DNA of 64,000 nt. It comes from a virus. How positions within the stretch are numbered: position 1 is the first letter of the stretch; each line of letters opens with the position of its first letter. Position numbers and translations under genes: made by a program. The notes under the pieces are model-generated. The model saw only the letters and a list, made by a program, of their open reading frames with translations. It made no database searches and had not been told where the DNA came from. The stretch covers positions 1-64,000 of IMG/VR virus record IMGVR_UViG_3300028393_000062; one strand, written 5' to 3'. Below, piece by piece: positions 57,284-64,000 of the stretch.

Positions 57284-60200
57284 AATGTCAACTGCTACAA
57301 TTCAAACAGTAAATTTACTACCCTCATATCTTCAAACTAGTAAAAACTCTAAGTTTTTAGCAAGTACGATTGATCAATTGATTCAACCTCCACAATTGGA
57401 GAAATTGAATTCTTATATTGGATACGAGCCGCCTGTAATATCTGTTGTTACTACTCAAACTGTTACGACTTCTTCGTATGAATTAGTTGCATTGCTTAAA
57501 CCAGCAGATATTGCTGGAACTTATTTTTCAACAGAATTAGTTGCACCTAGAAAAGAGGGGCAATTTTCACAAATTGCACAATTTAATGCTGACGATGCTT
57601 TCCAAGGACCATATAATTTGGGGTTTGATTGGAATATGTTTGGTACAATATATAATCAAGTATATATTGGTACTAACGGGTATTTGACATTTGGAGGTGG
57701 CGACGTAAAGTATACACCTTTAACAGTTGGAGCACTAAAGTATCCTGCTATATATGTAGAATATACTGATTTATGGGAAGGTTACGGTCCGTCTGGTCAG
57801 CCATTATCGACTGGCGAAACTCCAGGAATTAGGTATGCTACTGGGTCTATTGGAAATTTTAAATATTTTAGAATGCGTTTTCAAGGATCGCATTATATCC
57901 AGAGAAATCAAACTCCCGTTATTCCTGCATATGATTACGAATGTACATTGTACTCTGACGGTGTTAACCAATATGTAGAAAACATTTACGAGATGATCCC
58001 AAGTACTGTTCACGGATTGGGCACTAATGATATTGGGGCAGTGTTTGGAATTGCTAACCCACAAAACAGCATACCACCCACTACTCCTCTTATTCTTCCT
58101 TCCCAGAGTGTTCCAAATAATACTAGTCACGTGTTTTATAGCACACAAAATGGGGGCAAATGGTATTATTCTGGACCAGGAAGTTTTGACCCGTTTGCAA
58201 AACAAGGTATTTTAATTTCCAATACTCAAACGTATATTCTTACTACTAAAAATAATTATATTACTAGTACTTCTACCTATGTTGATATTTCAAAATTACC
58301 AACTTGGAAATTGGGCGATACTTATATAAAAGAATCCAGCGATTTAAGGCAAGCGTATCAATTGGAACCTGCATTAATTGCATACGACAAAAATTTAAAT
58401 GTGACTACTGTTGTATCAATTGATGATTTAGCAAACGAAATTACAATTAAGGGCGGCATTGCTGATAATTTTGACAGACTATTTAGAAGTGATGTTTATT
58501 CTTTTGATCCTAAAATTGATTGGGATAAATTAACCAACTATCAAAATTACTATTGGTTGCCAACTGGTCCGGCATTAATTGATATCTCCTCTGATAACAT
58601 TGATGTTGATAATGATATTATTGGGAATACATCTTATACATTTACTGTTACTAACTCTACTGCTACATTTTCTTTGTTAAATGGTATGTTGATTAGTTTT
58701 AGTGGACATAATGTATCACCTGCATACAAATATCAAGAATTTATTGTAGAAGGTACTGGCACGTCAATTACATTGTTGCCACTAAATTCTTTAATCACTC
58801 CCGAATCAGTAGCAGCCCCTGCAGATGAAACTTTTGATACATATGGATTTAGTATATGGCCTGGCCGACTTCCGTTTGTGCCTGAGTATGTAACAATTAA
58901 TAGATCTAGCAAAGATTCAAATCCTTGGTCAAGGTATAATCGCTGGTTCAGTTCTAATGTAATTGAATCTAGCGAGTTAGCAAATGGTCGACCAATTACA
59001 TATCCTACTAAGCACCGTGCAAAATCCCCCATTGTTGAATTCAACGCAGATATTCAATTGTTTAACTTTGGGTCTATATCTATTGGCTCTGTTGATATAA
59101 TTGATACAACAACAGTTGATGCATTTACAACAATTGAAGGATCTACTTCATTTGCAACTATTAATGAATCTTCTATACAAATTGATGGCATTGCATTAGA
59201 ATACGGTCAACGCATCATATTTTCTGCTGACAAAAATCCAGTAGTAAGTAGTACAATTTATTCTGTAGATATTGTAAACATTAATGGAACGCCTACATTA
59301 ATATTGGTGCCTTCATCTAATCAAATCGCCGCTGGTTCATCTGTGGTAGTTACCAAGGGCACAGTTAATGCAGGCACTAGTTGGTACTTTAACGGTACTG
59401 CTTGGGTATATTCTCAACAGCGCACTCATTTAAATGAGGCACCACTGTTTGATTTATTTGATGATTTGGGGCAAAGTTATTCAAACAAAAATTATTATAC
59501 CAGTAATTGGGGTGGTAATAAAATATTTGGATATAAGACAGGCATCACCAATTCATTGTTTTACAATTATTTTGCCAATGGCTCTATTGTTGTAACAGAG
59601 CCAAATCAAACTATTAGATCTATCCCAACAAGTGCAACCTATTTTAAAGTTGGCAATGAATATTTTAATACTTGGGGATCAAGAACTGCGCCCCCTATTG
59701 AAATTACAAGTGCGGGCTATTACGATGTTCCATTAAGTTTAACTAATAATCCATTAAACAGTGGACTATCAAATTTAACATTATCAGATTTAACTGAACA
59801 CGCCGCTGCTAAGAATAGATTAATTGCTAGTTACAATCCCGTTGCATTTGCTATGATGTTTGAAGGCAAAATTGAAAATAGTGTCATAGATGCTATTACA
59901 AAATCTGCAGATGCATACAATCAATTTAAATTCTCATTGCTAACACAGGCTGCTAACATCAACAGTCTAACTGATCCTGTATCTGCATTAGATGAAATTT
60001 TAACTATAATCAACTCCAGTAAAACTTCAACAAGTCCTTATTATTTGTCAGATATGTTGGCATTTGGCGTTGATAAAAAAGTTATTACTTATACTGTAAA
60101 CAACTTAACACGAACTAGTTATTCCATATCTTCAACGTTTGACTTATCTGCTCCTAATACTCGTAGTGTGTTAGTTTACCTAAATGAAAAACAATTAACA

Positions 60201-63200
60201 TTCGGCGTTGATTATATATTTGACGTAATTGACAATATGGTAGTTATGTTAACTGCGTTATCTTTGGGCGATGTTTTAACCATTAACGAGTACAACAACA
60301 CCAATGGAAGTTTTGTCCCTCCTACGCCTAGCAAGTTGGGATTGTATCCTGTATCTGTCCCGTCAATGTATGTAGATTACACATATGTAACACCAACAAA
60401 AGTTATACAAGGTCACGATGGTAGTATTATGGTTGCATTTAACGATTACCGTGATGCAATTATTTTAGAGTATGAGCTACGTGTTTACAATAATATTAAA
60501 GTAAAGTATCGTCCTGAACTATTTGATATTAATAGCGTTACTCCAGGTGCATTTAGAAATACTGATTATAGTCTTGATGAAATTACTAAAATTGTAGAAC
60601 AAGATTTTATTCGTTGGAGCGGCATATATGGAATTGATTACGTTAGCAATCCTACGTTTAACAATGCTGAACCACGTACTTGGAACTATACAGGATCTCT
60701 CAACACATTATTAAATGTGTCAGTAAACGGATCTTGGCGCTCAATTTTTAAATATTTTTATGATACTGATCGTCCCGCAACACATCCTTGGGAAATGTTA
60801 GGATTAGTATCTGAACCTACTTGGTGGACAGATTTGTATGGACCTGCTCCCTATACATCTGGTAACACACTCATGTGGGGTGACATTGAAGCAGGTCGAA
60901 TTAATGGAGTTGTGAATCAATTCTATGCTCGTCCTGGATTGAGTTCCATACTACCCGTAGATTCAAACGGTAATCAATTAGACCCTACCACAGTTCCATT
61001 AATTGTTAATACTACCCCGTATAACATTAGACAAAGCTGGATTATTGGAGATCAAGGTCCTGCTGAAACGGTATGGCGTCGTAGTAGTTTTTGGCCATTT
61101 GTTGTCCAACGATTATTAGCATTAACTCGTCCTGCAAATTACTGCACCCTAATGTATGATCCATTCAATATGAATGTTGATCTCGCTGGTCAATGGAGTT
61201 ATGGTGCTAACCATACTTTGCCACAATTGGCATCTATGCCAATTCACGGTGAGAATGGAATTGCAACAACTGGCTATAGTGTTTTTGTTAGTGAAATTGG
61301 TCAACAGCGTACAAAAAATTATATTGCAGATTTACGTCAAGATTTGACATACGTTAATTTTCAATTATTTCACAAAGTTGGTGGATTTGTAAATCCAGAT
61401 ACCCTACAAATTATACTTGATGCATACGAGCCAACTACTATGGATGCCGGTGCCATATTACCTAAACAAAATTATAAATTAATTTTGAATACCAGCAATC
61501 CTATTCGAAGCATTGGCATTAGCGGATTGATTATTCAACGTATTAACGGCGCATTTGTAGTTACTGGATACGATCGACAAGATCCATATTTTACATACTA
61601 TACTCCTATAAGAAATGCTAATACACCTACTATTACTGTTGGTGGCGTTAGTGCAGAATATGTTAATTGGGCACCTGCTGCCACAGTTGGCTCACGTGGA
61701 TTAACTTCTGCTGACATAACATCCGCTGTGTCTGCTCCAACAACTGTATTTTACCAACAAGGGCAAATTGTTCGTTATGGTAACAATTACTATAGAGTAC
61801 AAGTAAGCCATCAAGCAGAAACTGCATTTAATTCAAGCCTGTATCAATTACTAACCGTATTACCAACAACTGGCGGTGCAACTGTGCAAACTGCATCTAA
61901 ATTTAACTCAACACCAAGTTATGCACCTTATGGCCAAACATACAACACCATACAAGAAGTTTATGATCTTATTATAGGGTACGGGGCTTGGTTAGCAGAT
62001 CAAGGATTTGTTTTTAACGAATTCAATACTACATTAAACTCAGTAGTGGATTGGAATTTAAGTGCTCGCGAATTCTTGTACTGGAGCACACAAAATTGGA
62101 TCAACAACAGTATTATTTCCATCAGTCCATTTGCTGATCAGTTGACTTATCAATACAGTGATTCAGTTGTTGACAATGTTTTTGATAGTTTTTATGATTA
62201 CAGCATATATCGTTCAGATGGTACACCGTTTCCTAAAAAGAATTTGTTCATTGCTAGAGAAAGTGGCCAGTTCACAATTAATACTATTAATACTGGTGAC
62301 GGAATTTACTATGCGCGATTGAATTCAGTACAAAAAGAACACGGAATGATATTTGACAACACTACAGCATATAGTGATGTGATTTATGATATTGAAACAG
62401 GTCAGCGCCAACACCGTATGAAATTAGTGGGATTTAGAACTGCTAACTGGAACGGTGACTTTTTTGCACCAGGCTTTGTTTATGACCAAGCTAAAATTGT
62501 AACTTGGGCCCCTAATACCTATTACACGGCTAGTGATGTTGTACAGTTTAATGGTCAATTCTATAGTGCCAAGATGAGTTTAGAAGGTAGTAAGATATTT
62601 GATCATACCAAATGGACTTTGTTGGGATCAAAGCCTGTTGCAGGATTAATTCCTAACTTTGATTATAAAATTCGTGCATTTAACGATTTCTATAGTTTAG
62701 ACATTGACAGTTTTGATGCTGCTCAACAACGTACTGCCCAACAGTTAACTGGTTATGTTCCTCGCGACTACTTAAACAATATCTTTACTGATCCTATTAG
62801 TCAATATAAATTCTATCAAGGATACATTAAAGAGAAAGGCACTAAAAATCCTATCAATAAATTATCCAAGGCTAGCATTAATAATTTAAACAGTAAAATT
62901 GATTTTAATGAAGAATGGGCGTTCCGTGTTGGACAATACGGGTCATTCACTACTTATAAAGAATTTGAAACTCCTCTAGTTGAAGGTAAGTTTGCAGAAA
63001 ATCCTCAGATTATCAGTTTCGTTAACACCGTACCTGAATTATTTAAAGATTTAGTTTATTATGTAACACCTGACAAATTGACTATTGGAAAAGGTACATT
63101 GCCAAGTTTTGTCACCACAAGTTCCAGTGCTAGTTCGTTTAAATTATTAAATGCAGGATATGCACAATTGGATGACGTTACTAATACAGCATTCAATACC

Positions 63201-64000
63201 AATAGTTTAATTACATTGGCCAATAATACTGCATTGAATGTTGGCGATACAGTTTGGGTAAGTTCTACTAATACAGGTGATTGGGATATATATAGATATG
63301 CATTTGTCCCTGCTGGAATTACCAATGTGGCCGTTGAAGTTGCATACAGTTCTATCATCTTTACTACTGCTGGGTCTCACGGATTAAAAGCAACTGATCT
63401 AGTATCCATAACTAATATTGATAGTTCAGTTAATGGCATATATCAAGTTGTATCAGTTATTGGTAACACTCAATTTACAGTGTCTAGTTCATTATCGTCT
63501 GTCAATTTTATATTTCCAACAACTCCAGGAACATTGTTTACATTTAAAAGTTCTAGATTTTCATCATATGATAATATGCCCTCAGATCAAGAATTATTCC
63601 AGTATCCTCCAGGAACAACTATTTGGATTGATTCTGGTAATCTAACAGATAACAACGGATGGGCAGTTTACGAAAAAGTAAATAATTATTATAAAACCAA
63701 AGTCAATAGTTTTGGAACTACTTCTGCATTATCTTCTAACCAAGCATTGGGATATAGTATAAGCAAACGAAAAGGAAATAATGTAGTAGTGGCAGGACTT
63801 CCTACTTACAACGATACTTCTGGAAATTCTGGTAGGGTATCATTGTACACTAAAAATGGTAACAATCTACAATTCCTATTAAACTATCCATTATCAAATA
63901 CACCGTTACCCAATACAGAATTTGGATACAGTGTAATTTATGACGATATTGAATTTAATCTCACTACCTATGGATTAATATTTGCTGGAGCACCAGGTGC
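57284..64000 (+). CDS. Giant baseplate wedge protein, gp7 position (3' end outside window)
   Basis: The frame is open from the ATG at 57284 to the right edge: 2239 codons and no stop. It follows gene 6 by 1 bp, the place of gene 7 in T4 (gp7 has 1032 residues), so a wedge role is likely. Near residues 100-165 a NIDO-like segment appears (LGFDWNMFGTIYNQVYIGTN, then GYLTFGG). The middle contains blocks typical of large wedge proteins of aquatic T4-like phages (GQRQHRMKLVGFRTANWNGD; SYGANHTLPQLASM; WIIGDQGPAETVWRR). From about residue 2140 phrases such as LGYSISKRKGNNVVVAGLP, GRVSLYTKNGNN and FGYSVI...LIFAGAPGA resemble FG-GAP beta-propeller blades. Which of these parts belong to gp7 proper is unknown. 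Confidence 0.7.

Overview
The window is the structural core of a tailed phage with a contractile, T4-type tail (myovirus). The evidence is a set of clearly recognisable T4-type proteins: portal gp20, prohead protease gp21, scaffold gp22, major capsid gp23, baseplate wedge gp53/gp25/gp6, spike gp5, recombination nuclease gp46/gp47 and a late sigma factor gp55. The DNA is AT-rich and tightly packed, with small gene overlaps. The fibre and baseplate proteins resemble those of aquatic (marine or freshwater) T4-like phages more than coliphage T4; the host cannot be read from the sequence. Both window edges cut through giant genes.

Positions 1-29000, all on the minus strand: a fibre/appendage locus of eleven genes encoding roughly 9,500 residues. 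It holds a collagen-like/YadA-like fibre running off the left edge, several fibres built from a recurrent GGVGIGG-type module, three copies of a probable ligand-binding beta-sandwich module, and a 1950-residue protein with five internal repeats. Positions 29029-40319 (minus): two unassigned virion proteins, then the head cassette read in the order 20, small ORF, FkbM methyltransferase, acidic prohead core protein, 21, 22, 23. A tape-measure-like gene lies upstream of the portal gene.

Positions 40406-41526 (plus) hold a gp26-like baseplate gene and a small partner. Positions 41523-47272 (minus) hold a small late gene, a 456-bp hairpin-rich stretch without a gene, a GIY-YIG endonuclease, a small ORF, gp46, gp47 and gp55. 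Positions 47394-64000 (plus) hold the tail-cap/baseplate module: a gp48/gp54-like protein, gp53, a large hub candidate, gp5, gp25, gp6 and a gp7-like protein that leaves the window on the right.

Regulation is partly readable. T4-type late boxes (TATAAATA, AATAAATA or CATAAATA) precede many structural genes. Two sigma-70 promoters precede genes 55 and 47. Gene 55 also has a consensus late box, which suggests a sigma-70 start followed by self-reinforcing late transcription. Three intrinsic terminators close the capsid gene, its neighbour and one fibre gene.

The observations most worth a second look are the structured region at 42381-42836, the gp5-type spike with its lysozyme-like domain moved to the C-terminus, the cysteine-loaded YadA-like fibre, the methyltransferase inside the head cassette, and the FG-GAP-like end of the gp7-position protein.
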